Of a stretch of 64,000 nt of DNA, positions 43,718 through 51,874 are shown piece after piece. The stretch is from Erythrobacter sp. (GTDB taxonomy: Bacteria; Pseudomonadota; Alphaproteobacteria; Sphingomonadales; Sphingomonadaceae), in the NCBI GenBank assembly GCA_025698865.1, contig JAILWQ010000001.1, positions 868,001 to 932,000 on the forward strand. Reading direction: 5' to 3'. The position numbers and the translations under genes were made by a program. Numbering within the stretch: the first letter of the stretch is position 1; every line of letters starts with the position of its first letter. A model generated the notes under the pieces. That model worked only from the letters and a program-made list of their open reading frames with translations. It had not been told where the DNA came from and ran no database searches.

Positions 43718-45067
43718 ATGGCCGAGAGAGATTCTCCGACGATACCGGCGCCGCCGACACCCGCCCGCCCCCGCGCCATCCCACGCGGCCGGATGGCGCT
43801 GCTGTTCACGGTGATGCTGGTGACCGCGGCCGGGAACACCGCGATGCAGTCGGTCATGCCCTCGATCGGCACGGCGTTGCAGGTGAACGATGTGTGGATC
43901 AGCCTCGCCTACAGCTGGTCCGCCCTGCTCTGGGTGGTCTGCGCGCCGATCTGGGCCGATCGGTCCGACCGGCGCGGGCGCAAGGCGATGATGGCGCTCG
44001 GTCTCACCGGCTTCAGCATTTCGATGACGCTGTGCGGCCTCGCGCTGTGGCTCGGCCTCGGCGGAGTCCTGCCGGCTTTCTGGGCGCTGATCGCCTTTGC
44101 CGCCGCGCGCAGCCTCTATGGCGGGTTCGGCAGCGCCGCGCCCCCTGCCGTTCAGGCCTATGTCGCAGCCCGCACACCGCGCAGCGAGCGAACCGAGGCG
44201 CTGTCGATGATCGCATCGAGCTTCGGCCTCGGCACAGTGATCGGCCCCGCGCTCGCCCCGCTGATGGTGCTCCCTCTGGTCGGCCTGACCGGCCCGTTCA
44301 TCTGCTTCGCCCTGATCGGCGTGATCGCGCTTGCGGCCCTGCGCCTGCGCCTGCCGAACGACACGCCACAGTTTCAGGCCAAGGGCGCCGCCTACGACGC
44401 GCCCTATGCCAGCACCTCGACCGCGCATTACGAGGAGGAGGACGAGGACGAGGAGACCGTGGAGCCGCACAAGTTGCGCTGGATGGAACCGCGCCTTCGC
44501 CCCTGGGTCACGGCCGGCCTGCTTGGCGGCCACGCGCAGGCGATGGTGCTGGGCATTGCGGGCTTCTTGGTGCTAGACCGGCTGGGGCTGCGCGCCGATC
44601 CCACACAGGGCACCGGGCCGGTAGGCCTGGTGCTGATGTGCGGCGCGATCGCCACGCTATTGGCGCAGTGGGGCCTCATTCCGCGCCTCCGGCTCGGCCC
44701 GCGCGCGGCCACCCTGTGGGGCGTCGCGATCGCAGGGTTCGGCGTCGTCATGCTTGGCGTGGCGCAGCAGATTCACACGATCGCGCTCGCCTTCGCCATC
44801 GCCTCGCTGGGCTTCGGGCTGTTCCGGCCGGGCACCACGTCCGGCACCTCGCTTGCAGTGACGCGGGCAGAGCAGGGTCAGGCATCGGGCATCACCGCCT
44901 CGGTCGCGGGCGCGAGCTACATCTACGCGCCCGCGCTTGGTGTGTGGCTCTACAACCATTCGGACTGGCTGGGCTTCGGCCTGATCTTCGCCCTGTGCGC
45001 GGGCGTCTTCGCCTATGGCTGGCCGAGCCTGCAAAGGGACAGCGAGCTGACGCGCACACGCGGCTAG
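43718..45067 (+). CDS. MFS transporter (TCR/Tet type)
   Basis: 449 residues from ATG 43718 after a 17-codon open extension. Twelve hydrophobic helices; the MFS loop motif WADRSDRRGRKAMMALG lies between helices 2 and 3. Tet/TCR-like motif C appears as SFGLGTVIGPALAPL. The central cytoplasmic loop contains a strongly acidic run (YEEEDEDEETVEP), unusual for the family. It would export a drug or metabolite in exchange for protons; substrate unknown. Its TAG stop is shared through CTAG (45064-45067) with the arsC-like gene. Confidence 0.87.
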   Translation: MAERDSPTIPAPPTPARPRAIPRGRMALLFTVMLVTAAGNTAMQSVMPSIGTALQVNDVWISLAYSWSALLWVVCAPIWADRSDRRGRKAMMALGLTGFSISMTLCGLALWLGLGGVLPAFWALIAFAAARSLYGGFGSAAPPAVQAYVAARTPRSERTEALSMIASSFGLGTVIGPALAPLMVLPLVGLTGPFICFALIGVIALAALRLRLPNDTPQFQAKGAAYDAPYASTSTAHYEEEDEDEETVEPHKLRWMEPRLRPWVTAGLLGGHAQAMVLGIAGFLVLDRLGLRADPTQGTGPVGLVLMCGAIATLLAQWGLIPRLRLGPRAATLWGVAIAGFGVVMLGVAQQIHTIALAFAIASLGFGLFRPGTTSGTSLAVTRAEQGQASGITASVAGASYIYAPALGVWLYNHSDWLGFGLIFALCAGVFAYGWPSLQRDSELTRTRG

Positions 45068-45408
45068 AGGATTTCCAGCACCCGGTCCTGCGGGCGGCAG
45101 AGGCGCGCGCCCTTCTCCGTCTCGACCAGCGGGCGTTCGATCAGGATCGGATCGGCCACCATCGCTTCGAGCACGGTGGCGTCATCGGCATCGGGCAGGC
45201 CGCGCTCCTCGGCATCGGTCCCGCGCCTGCGCAGCCCTTCCTGCGGGGTGATCCCGGCATCGCGATAGAGCTGCTCCAGCTTTTCGCGCGTCGGCGGCGT
45301 CTTGAGATATTCGACCACTTCGAGTTCCACGCCCGCAAGGTTTTCCAGAATGGCGAGCGTCTTGCGCGACGTGCCGCATTTCGGATTGTGCCAGATGGTC
45401 GCTTTCAC
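45064..45408 (-). CDS. arsenate reductase-like ArsC family protein
   Basis: 114 residues from GTG 45408, which follows GAAGGAA at good spacing; a longer frame from a TTG is open but lacks a ribosome-binding site. The thioredoxin-like start IWHNPKCGTSRKTLAIL carries the active-site Cys11 of ArsC/Spx proteins, and DPILIERPLVETEKGARLCRP is the characteristic C-terminal block (IxRPxV). Chromosomal members near no other ars genes (YfgD type) are glutaredoxin-dependent reductases of uncertain substrate. No arsR or arsB is nearby, so a dedicated arsenate role is unproven. Confidence 0.88.
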   Translation of the reverse strand: MKATIWHNPKCGTSRKTLAILENLAGVELEVVEYLKTPPTREKLEQLYRDAGITPQEGLRRRGTDAEERGLPDADDATVLEAMVADPILIERPLVETEKGARLCRPQDRVLEIL

Positions 45409-45471
45409 CGTTCTATTCCTTCGCAATGGGGGCAAGGCGCCGCCATAGCCTGACAGGAGGCGGCGGCAAGC

Positions 45472-46023
45472 CTACTCGCCCGATCGCGGCGCCGCTGGCT
45501 CCGGACTGATGGCGGGCACCTGCCGCGCCGCGTCCTCCGCACTGATACCGGGCGCGGGCGCCGCGCTGATCGTCTCGCGCCGCTGCGCCACCCGCGCGGC
45601 ACGCTCGATCGCGCGGACCAGCCGGGGATAGACGCCGCAGCGGCACAGGTTCGGGATTGCCGCCTTGATCTGGTCGGCGCTGGGCGCGGGATTGTTCTTC
45701 AGGAGAGCGGCCGCCGCCATCACGATGCCGGGCGTGCAGAAGCCGCACTGGATCGCCTGTTCGGCGACCATGGCCTGCTGCACCGGGTGGGATCGGTCGC
45801 GGCTCAACCCCTCGATCGTGGTGACGAAGCGCCCCTCCGCTTCCGCCAGAGTGATGAGGCAGGAGCGCAGCGCCTCGCCATCGACATGGACCATGCAGGC
45901 CCCGCAATCGCCGTTCCCGCAGCCATATTTCGTGCCCGTGAGATTCGCCGCGTCGCGCAGCGCCCACAGCAGCGGCGTTTCCGGGGCCATCAGGAATTCG
46001 ACCGGGCGGCCGTTGACTGTCAT
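45472..46023 (-). CDS. 2Fe-2S subunit of a molybdenum hydroxylase (CoxS/IorA-like), orphan
   Basis: 183 residues from ATG 46023. Eight cluster cysteines are placed as in xanthine-oxidase-family small subunits: Cys35, Cys40, Cys43 and Cys55 (plant-ferredoxin-type cluster in YGCGNGDCGACMVHV) and Cys93, Cys96, Cys127 and Cys129 (QCGFCTPG, then LCRCG). A Ser/Pro/Ala tail of ~35 residues follows. It normally passes electrons from a molybdopterin large subunit; neither that subunit nor an FAD subunit is next to it, so the partner is elsewhere. Divergent MATE gene starts 74 bases away. Confidence 0.87.
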   Translation of the reverse strand: MTVNGRPVEFLMAPETPLLWALRDAANLTGTKYGCGNGDCGACMVHVDGEALRSCLITLAEAEGRFVTTIEGLSRDRSHPVQQAMVAEQAIQCGFCTPGIVMAAAALLKNNPAPSADQIKAAIPNLCRCGVYPRLVRAIERAARVAQRRETISAAPAPGISAEDAARQVPAISPEPAAPRSGE

Positions 46024-46097
46024 GCCGGGCATGGGCGCCGGTATCGCAGGGCCGTGCGGGCTAGGCAAGCAACGCCGGCACCGCTACCGGCCCCCGT

Positions 46098-47447
46098 GTG
46101 AGCGAGACGGCCAAACTGACGCGCGGAAGCATTCGCGGCCATCTCTTCACCCAGACATGGCCGATGATCCTTGGGGTCGCCGCGATCATGTCGGTCGGCC
46201 TGATCGACGCCTATTTCATTGGCCAGCTCGGCAGCAGCGAACTGGCGGCGGTCGCCTTCATCTTTCCGATCACCATTGCGATCTCCAGCCTGGGAGTCGG
46301 CGTAATGGTCGGCATCAATTCGGTGATCGCCCGCGCGCTCGGCGCCGGATCGCGGGACCGGGCGGCGCGGCTTGCCAATTTCGGCGCGCTGTTCGCACTG
46401 ACCGCGGGCATCGTCCTCGGCCTCGCGCTGTTCCTGCTGCTCGACCCGCTCTTCCGGCTGATGCAGGCGTCCGACGCGCTGCTGCCGCTGATCCGCGAAT
46501 ATATGCGGCCCTATGCGCTGGGCCTGCCCGTGCTGCTGTTGCAGATGGGGCTCAACGGCGTGCTGCGCGGTCAGGGCGAGGCGCGGATGACCTCCTATGT
46601 CTCGCTGAGCTACGCGGCGGTGAACTGGGTACTCGACCCGCTGCTGATCACCGGTGGGTTTGGTTTTGACGGTTTCGGCGTCGCGGGAGCCGCCTATGCC
46701 ACCATTATCGGCTTCGGCATCGCGGCGGCGCTGGCCCTGTGGCTGATATCGCGGACCCCCCTGCCGGTCAGCCCGTCGCTCATCCGGCGCTGCAATCTGG
46801 CGGAATCGAGCGGCGCGATCCTGCGGGTGGCGGGGCCGGCCGCCTTTTCCAACGCGATCAATCCGATCGGCCTCTCGGTTCTCACCGCGCTTCTCGCGAG
46901 CCAGGGCGAGGCCGCGGTGGCGGGCTTCGGCGCGGCGGGACGATTGCAGAGCTTCGCCACTGTCCCCCTGCTCGGCCTGTCCGGGTCGATCGGCGCGATC
47001 GTCGGCCAGAACTGGGGCGCCAACCTGCCCGACCGCGCGCGGCGGGCAATGCGCTACACCGCGATCTTCAGCGTCGCTTACGGGCTGTTGACGGCCATCG
47101 TCCTGTTCGCGTTCGGAAAGCGCTTCGCCTCGCTGTTCACCGAGGATCCGGCGGTGATCGCCGAATTCGCCTCCTACCTCGCCATCTCGGTGTGGGGCTA
47201 TGCCGGGTTCGGACTGCTGATCACCGCGAACGGCGCGTTGAACGCCGTCGACAAGGCGACCTATGCCCTCGTCCAGAGCGCGGCGCGGGTGTTCCTGATA
47301 ATGCTGCCCTTCGGCTGGCTGCTGCGGGACAGCTGGGGCGCCGAGGCGATCTATGCGGCGGAACTCGTCGCGAACCTGCTCGGCGGCGCGCTCGCCGCGC
47401 TGGTCGTCTGGCGCGTTCTCGCCCGCGATACGGTGCGGGCGGACTGA
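46098..47447 (+). CDS. MATE-family multidrug efflux transporter
   Basis: 449 residues starting at GTG 46098. Twelve hydrophobic helices in two six-helix halves; the N-terminal FTQTWPMILGVAAIMSVGLIDAYFIGQLGS and later PAAFSNAINPIGLSVLTALLASQG are the paired MATE motifs (FxGQLG and equivalent). The family couples Na+ or H+ influx to export of cationic drugs. Substrate unknown. It stands between the orphan 2Fe-2S gene (divergent) and cheA, 69 bases downstream; there is no sign of cotranscription with the che genes. Confidence 0.9.
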   Translation: MSETAKLTRGSIRGHLFTQTWPMILGVAAIMSVGLIDAYFIGQLGSSELAAVAFIFPITIAISSLGVGVMVGINSVIARALGAGSRDRAARLANFGALFALTAGIVLGLALFLLLDPLFRLMQASDALLPLIREYMRPYALGLPVLLLQMGLNGVLRGQGEARMTSYVSLSYAAVNWVLDPLLITGGFGFDGFGVAGAAYATIIGFGIAAALALWLISRTPLPVSPSLIRRCNLAESSGAILRVAGPAAFSNAINPIGLSVLTALLASQGEAAVAGFGAAGRLQSFATVPLLGLSGSIGAIVGQNWGANLPDRARRAMRYTAIFSVAYGLLTAIVLFAFGKRFASLFTEDPAVIAEFASYLAISVWGYAGFGLLITANGALNAVDKATYALVQSAARVFLIMLPFGWLLRDSWGAEAIYAAELVANLLGGALAALVVWRVLARDTVRAD

Positions 47448-47489
47448 CACCCACTTACGCTTCGTTAACCATCCTGCGCCAAAGCCGGA

Positions 47490-47503
47490 CCGATACGTAT
47501 CGG
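47490..47503. promoter_or_regulatory. perfect 14-base palindrome in the cheA leader
   Basis: CCGATACGTATCGG is a perfect inverted repeat without spacer, 13 bases before the cheA ATG and 23 bases after a GTTAACC element. Its symmetry and position between promoter and coding region suit an operator for a dimeric regulator, or a short mRNA hairpin next to the ribosome-binding site (GGGGA lies at its edge). It was noticed by eye; no other copy was looked for systematically. Confidence 0.45.
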
Positions 47504-47516
47504 GGATTCGGGCGAC

Positions 47517-49892
47517 ATGGACGAACTGCTGGCGGATTTCATCGCCGAAACGCGCGAAATGCTCGAAGCGAGCGCGGGCGAGATCGTGGCATGGGAAGCC
47601 GATCCGACCGACAGCGCGCGGCTCGATGCGATCTTCCGCTTCGTCCACACGGTGAAGGGCAATTGCGGCTTCTTCGACTTCCCGCGGCTCGAGCGGCTCA
47701 GCCACGCGGCCGAGGACGTCCTCTCCGAATGCCGCGCAGGCAAGCGCGAGCCCGACCGGGCGCTGGTCAACGCGGTGCTGGCCGTCATCGACCGGATCGG
47801 CGAACTTACCGACATGATCGAGGCCGGAACTCCGCTCGATCAGGGCGATGACGAGGCCCTCCTGACCGCGCTCGTCGCGGAAGCCGGAGCGGACAGACCG
47901 GTTCCTTCGGCAGGGTCCGCGCCCCTTTCCTCCGGCGCCGGGGAAGACACCGCCGCCGCCCCGACGCCGGCCACCCCAGCCCAGCGCTCGATCCGGCTTC
48001 CGGTCAGCCTTCTTGACGAGGTGATGAAGGGCGTGTCCGACATGGTGCTGGCGCGCAACGACCTTGCCCGGCGCCTGCGCGAAAGCGAGGCAAGGCAGGA
48101 TGTCGAGGCGCCTTTCGATCGGCTGTCCGGCATTCTCTCGGACGTTCGCGACGGGATCACCCGGATGCGGATGCAGCGGCTCGAACATTTGTTCGGCTCC
48201 TTCCCCCGCCTCGTGCGCGACCTGTCCGCCGGGCTCGGCAAGCAGGTCCTGGTCGATTTCGAAGGCGGCGATGTCGAACTCGATCGCGAGATGATCGAGA
48301 CCATCCGAGACCCGCTGACCCACATCATCCGCAATGCCATCGATCACGGCATCGAGGGACCGGGCGAGCGCCTCGGCAGCGGCAAGCGCGACACCGGCGT
48401 GATCCGTTTCATCGCGCGCCAATCGGGCAACCGGATTTCGCTCGTCATCTCGGACGATGGTCGCGGCATCGATGCCGAGCGGCTGGGCCGAAAAGCCGTC
48501 ACGGCCGGCATCCACACGCAGGCGCAGGTCGACGCGATGTCGGAAGAGCGCAAGCTTCATCTGATCTTCACGCCCGGACTCTCGACCGCCGACAGCATCA
48601 GTTCGGTATCGGGCCGCGGGGTCGGCATGGACGTGGTCCGCGCCAATCTCGAAAAGGTCGGCGGATCGATCGAGGTGTCGAGCAAGCCGGGCAAGGGAAC
48701 CAGTTTCCATCTCAGGCTACCTCTCACGCTCAGCATAATCGCAGCGCTCACGGTTGGATGCGGGGGGCAGCGCTATGCCATCTCGCGCAACTTCGTCGAG
48801 GAGATCATTCTCGGCAGCGGAACCGGTGTCGAGTTCGCGCAGGTCGGTGAACGGCAGCTGGTCACCTACCGCAACCGCCGCGTGCCGTGCATCGCGCTGT
48901 GCGATGTGCTCGGCGAGGGCAACGACGGCGAAACCTCCTGGGACACCAGACGGCTGGTCCTGATCCGGATGGCGACCGACGAGGTTTTCGCGCTGGGGGT
49001 GGACGAGGTGTTCGATCACGAGGAAGTGGTCGTGAAGCCGCTGGCCCCGGCGGTGATGGACACTGGCCTCTATGCCGGAACCACGCTTCTCGACGACGGC
49101 AAGCCGATGCTGCTGCTGGACATGCCGAACATTGCCGCGTCTCTCAGCCTCACCCGGCAGGATGCGGGCGCGAAGGATCTGTTCGCGGATAATGACCCGG
49201 AAGCCGAAGCCGAAACCGTACCGGCGATGCTGTTCACCGCGCTGGACGGCCATCGCAAGGCAGTTCGCCTCGACCTTTTGCGACGGATCGAGACAGTCGA
49301 TCGGGACTCGGTCGATATTGCGGGCGGACGCGCCCATGTCGTGATCGAGGGTGCGCTGATCCCGCTCGCCGGGCACGAAGCGGGCGACCTGCCCGACGAC
49401 CGGTGCAGGATCCTGCGCCTGTCCGACGGCGAGAGCGAGATCGCCTATGCCGTCGCGGAAGTCCTCGACGCGATCGAGATCGCCGGCCCCATAGTTCCCG
49501 ATGCGCAGGACCCGGCGATCGAAGGCATCACGCTGATCGAAGGGCGGCCTGTCACTCTGATCGACGGACACGCGATCTTCGCTGCCCACCCCGCGCCAGC
49601 GCAGCGCGCGCGCGAACTCGTCTGCCGCCTGCCGGGCGACAGCGACTGGGCGCGCACCATCCTCACGCCCCTCGTCGTCGCTGCCGGATATCGGGTCGCC
49701 TCCGAGGACGGGCAACAGGCCGATCTCGCCATTCTCATGGACGACGATCCCGAACCCGAAGCGGGTGCCTCGGCATCGCTGATCCGGCTGACCGCCGATC
49801 CCGAGAGAAGCACCGCCGACACGATCTACAGATACGACCGCGAGGGCCTGTTCGCAGCCCTGCGATGCGCGCGCGCAGGAGGAAGGGGATGA
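47517..49892 (+). CDS. cheA: chemotaxis histidine kinase CheA, variant with extended C-terminus
   Basis: 791 residues. HPt domain 1-105 with phosphorylated His44 (RFVHTVKGNCGFF). An Ala/Pro/Ser linker (about 122-155) replaces a normal CheY-binding P2 domain. Dimerisation 156-235; ATPase 236-400 with HIIRNAIDHGIE (N box) and DDGRGID, GRGVGMDVV (G boxes). CheW-like domain about 405-545, a second CheW-like segment about 565-695, and a final ~90 residues (ARELVCRLPGDSDWARTILT onward) resembling a degenerate receiver domain. It phosphorylates CheY and CheB in response to receptors. First gene of the che operon; stop overlaps cheW. Confidence 0.95.
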   Translation: MDELLADFIAETREMLEASAGEIVAWEADPTDSARLDAIFRFVHTVKGNCGFFDFPRLERLSHAAEDVLSECRAGKREPDRALVNAVLAVIDRIGELTDMIEAGTPLDQGDDEALLTALVAEAGADRPVPSAGSAPLSSGAGEDTAAAPTPATPAQRSIRLPVSLLDEVMKGVSDMVLARNDLARRLRESEARQDVEAPFDRLSGILSDVRDGITRMRMQRLEHLFGSFPRLVRDLSAGLGKQVLVDFEGGDVELDREMIETIRDPLTHIIRNAIDHGIEGPGERLGSGKRDTGVIRFIARQSGNRISLVISDDGRGIDAERLGRKAVTAGIHTQAQVDAMSEERKLHLIFTPGLSTADSISSVSGRGVGMDVVRANLEKVGGSIEVSSKPGKGTSFHLRLPLTLSIIAALTVGCGGQRYAISRNFVEEIILGSGTGVEFAQVGERQLVTYRNRRVPCIALCDVLGEGNDGETSWDTRRLVLIRMATDEVFALGVDEVFDHEEVVVKPLAPAVMDTGLYAGTTLLDDGKPMLLLDMPNIAASLSLTRQDAGAKDLFADNDPEAEAETVPAMLFTALDGHRKAVRLDLLRRIETVDRDSVDIAGGRAHVVIEGALIPLAGHEAGDLPDDRCRILRLSDGESEIAYAVAEVLDAIEIAGPIVPDAQDPAIEGITLIEGRPVTLIDGHAIFAAHPAPAQRARELVCRLPGDSDWARTILTPLVVAAGYRVASEDGQQADLAILMDDDPEPEAGASASLIRLTADPERSTADTIYRYDREGLFAALRCARAGGRG

Positions 49893-50323
49893 GCGAGTTG
49901 CTGCTGATCTGCCGCATCGCCGGCCGCCGCGCCGCGATCCCCGCCCTGCGCGTCCGCTCCGTGATCGAACTCGAGGCGATCACTCCGGTCCCGCGGGCAC
50001 CGGACCATATCCTCGGCCTTGCCGCGCTGCGCAGCCAGGCGCTCACCGTGATCGACACCTCCCGCGCTCTGGGTTTCGCGCCCATGGCCGACGTGACCGG
50101 AACCCGGGCGGCGGTCGTCGCGCATGGCGACCATGTCTATGCGCTCGCGCTGGAGGATACGAACGATGTCGAGGAGGCATTGTCCGATCCGCAGCCGCTT
50201 CCCGGCGGCTTCGGCGAGGAATGGCACCATGTCGCGAAGGGCATGGTCGAAACCGCACGCGGACCCGCACTGGTCATCTGCGTGGAAAGACTGATCGAGG
50301 GCCGTCGTGCCGAGGCGGCTTAA
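49889..50323 (+). CDS. cheW: chemotaxis coupling protein CheW
   Basis: 144 residues from the ATG at 49889, which overlaps the cheA TGA. A single CheW domain: FAILLICRIAGRRAAIPAL-type first strand, then VIELEAITPVPRAPDHILGLAALRSQALTVIDTSRALG, the family's central GLAxLRGxxLPVIDL block in slightly divergent form. It links receptors to CheA. AGGAAGGGG immediately upstream is a good ribosome-binding site. It is followed by 56 bases before cheY. Confidence 0.9.
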   Translation: MSELLLICRIAGRRAAIPALRVRSVIELEAITPVPRAPDHILGLAALRSQALTVIDTSRALGFAPMADVTGTRAAVVAHGDHVYALALEDTNDVEEALSDPQPLPGGFGEEWHHVAKGMVETARGPALVICVERLIEGRRAEAA

Positions 50324-50379
50324 AGGATTGGTTACCGCCGCCGGCTATGGCTCGGAATAAAGGCTGCAAAGGGCGCACA

Positions 50380-50745
50380 ATGAAGACCTGTCTCATCGTC
50401 GACGATTCGCGCGTGATCCGAAAGGTTTCGCGGCATATCCTGGAAACACTCGGCTTCACGGTGGACGAGGCCGAGAACGGCCAGCTCGGGCTCGACAAAT
50501 GCATGGCGTCGATGCCCGATGTCATCCTGCTCGACTGGAACATGCCGGTCATGACCGGGATCGAGTTCATCTCGAAGCTGCGCCGCTGCGAAGGCGGCGA
50601 CAAGCCCAAGGTCGTGTTCTGCACGACCGAGAACGACGTCGCCCATATCCGCGAGGCGATCAGCGCCGGGGCCGACGAATATGTGATGAAGCCGTTCGAT
50701 CACGAGACCCTGCAGATCAAGCTGCAACTCGTCGGCGCGGTCTGA
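50380..50745 (+). CDS. cheY: chemotaxis response regulator CheY
   Basis: 121 residues from ATG 50380; the open frame upstream is an artefact. A single receiver domain with acidic Asp8-Asp9, phospho-acceptor Asp52 (LLDWNMP), conserved Thr82/83 and Lys104 (VMKPF). When phosphorylated by CheA it would bind the flagellar switch. No output domain. cheB starts ten bases after its stop. Confidence 0.93.
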   Translation: MKTCLIVDDSRVIRKVSRHILETLGFTVDEAENGQLGLDKCMASMPDVILLDWNMPVMTGIEFISKLRRCEGGDKPKVVFCTTENDVAHIREAISAGADEYVMKPFDHETLQIKLQLVGAV

Positions 50746-50755
50746 GCGTCGTCTG

Positions 50756-51874
50756 ATGGCCGCCGTCCTTCGCCCCACCTCGATCGTTCGCGCCCCCTCG
50801 CCCGCCCCTGCCCCGGCCCCTGCCGCGGCGGCGAACACGGTGAAGGTGATGCTGGTCGACGATTCGCTGACCGTGCGCACCGTCTTCGGGCGGATGATCG
50901 ACCGCGAGGACGATCTCGAAGTCGTCGGCCAGGCCGAAACCGCCGAAAAGGCTCTTCTCCAGCTGCGCTCGACCCCGGTCGATGTCATTCTCCTCGACCT
51001 CGAAATGCCGGGAATGGGCGGGCTCAAGGCGCTTCCCGAAATCATGGAACGGGCCGGCGAGGCGCAGGTTCTGGTGGTCTCCTCGCTGACCGAGGGCGGC
51101 GCCGAGACGACGCTGACCGCGCTCTCCATGGGGGCGGCGGACACCATGCTGAAGCCGCGCCCCGGCCAGTTCGACGACAGCTACCGATCGAGCCTGATCG
51201 ACAAGATTCGCGCGCTCGGCGCCCGGCAGGCACCCCAGCGGGAGTCGGCGCTGCAAGAGGTCGTCCGCCAGAGCGCGCCGGGTCGCAAACGGCCGAAGAT
51301 CGTCGCCATCGGCGCCTCGACCGGTGGGATCCACGCGCTCAACCTGTTCTTGCGCGAACTGCCGGCGGAATTCGACCTGCCGATCCTCATCACCCAGCAT
51401 CTTCCCGGCAGCTTCATTCCGGTCTTCGCGCAGCAGATGGAAAGCGCAGCGGGCCGTCCGGCGATTCTGGCCGGGAAGGGAACACCCGTCGAGCACGGAA
51501 ATCTCTACATCGCCGGAAGCGAGGGCCATCTCGTCGTGCGCCGCATGGGCCAGCACGTTGTCACCGGACTGTCGCACGACCGCACCGAGAACGGATGCCT
51601 GCCCTCCGTTGATCCGATGTTCGAATCGCTGAGCGAAGCCTTCGACGGCCATGTCGCCGCGATCCTGCTCTCGGGCATGGGGCGCGACGGCACGCGGGGC
51701 GCGGAAATCGTCGCCGCGGCGGGAGGCACGGTCTATGCGCAGGACGAGGCGAGCTGCGCCGTCTGGGGAATGCCGCGCGGCGTCGCCGAGAAAGGCCTCG
51801 CCGCCGCCGTGCTTCCGCCGGAGGAACTCGCGCGCAAACTGGTCGCCTCCCTCAAGGAAACGGCGTGCGTCTGA
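50756..51874 (+). CDS. cheB: chemotaxis protein-glutamate methylesterase CheB
   Basis: 372 residues. A ~25-residue Ala/Pro-rich N-terminal extension precedes the receiver domain (phospho-acceptor Asp81 in LLDLEMPGM). The esterase domain carries the catalytic triad Ser188 (IGASTGG), His215 (TQHLPGSF) and Asp311 (GMGRDG). It removes methyl groups from receptor glutamates, resetting sensitivity. Its end overlaps the cheR start by ten bases, so the opposing adaptation enzymes are translationally coupled. Confidence 0.95.
   Translation: MAAVLRPTSIVRAPSPAPAPAPAAAANTVKVMLVDDSLTVRTVFGRMIDREDDLEVVGQAETAEKALLQLRSTPVDVILLDLEMPGMGGLKALPEIMERAGEAQVLVVSSLTEGGAETTLTALSMGAADTMLKPRPGQFDDSYRSSLIDKIRALGARQAPQRESALQEVVRQSAPGRKRPKIVAIGASTGGIHALNLFLRELPAEFDLPILITQHLPGSFIPVFAQQMESAAGRPAILAGKGTPVEHGNLYIAGSEGHLVVRRMGQHVVTGLSHDRTENGCLPSVDPMFESLSEAFDGHVAAILLSGMGRDGTRGAEIVAAAGGTVYAQDEASCAVWGMPRGVAEKGLAAAVLPPEELARKLVASLKETACV

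Noticed and set aside
44397-45453. Second reading frame over the MFS/arsC region as a separate gene
   Set aside because: Long but Arg-rich and without start signals; both annotated genes in the region have clear motifs.
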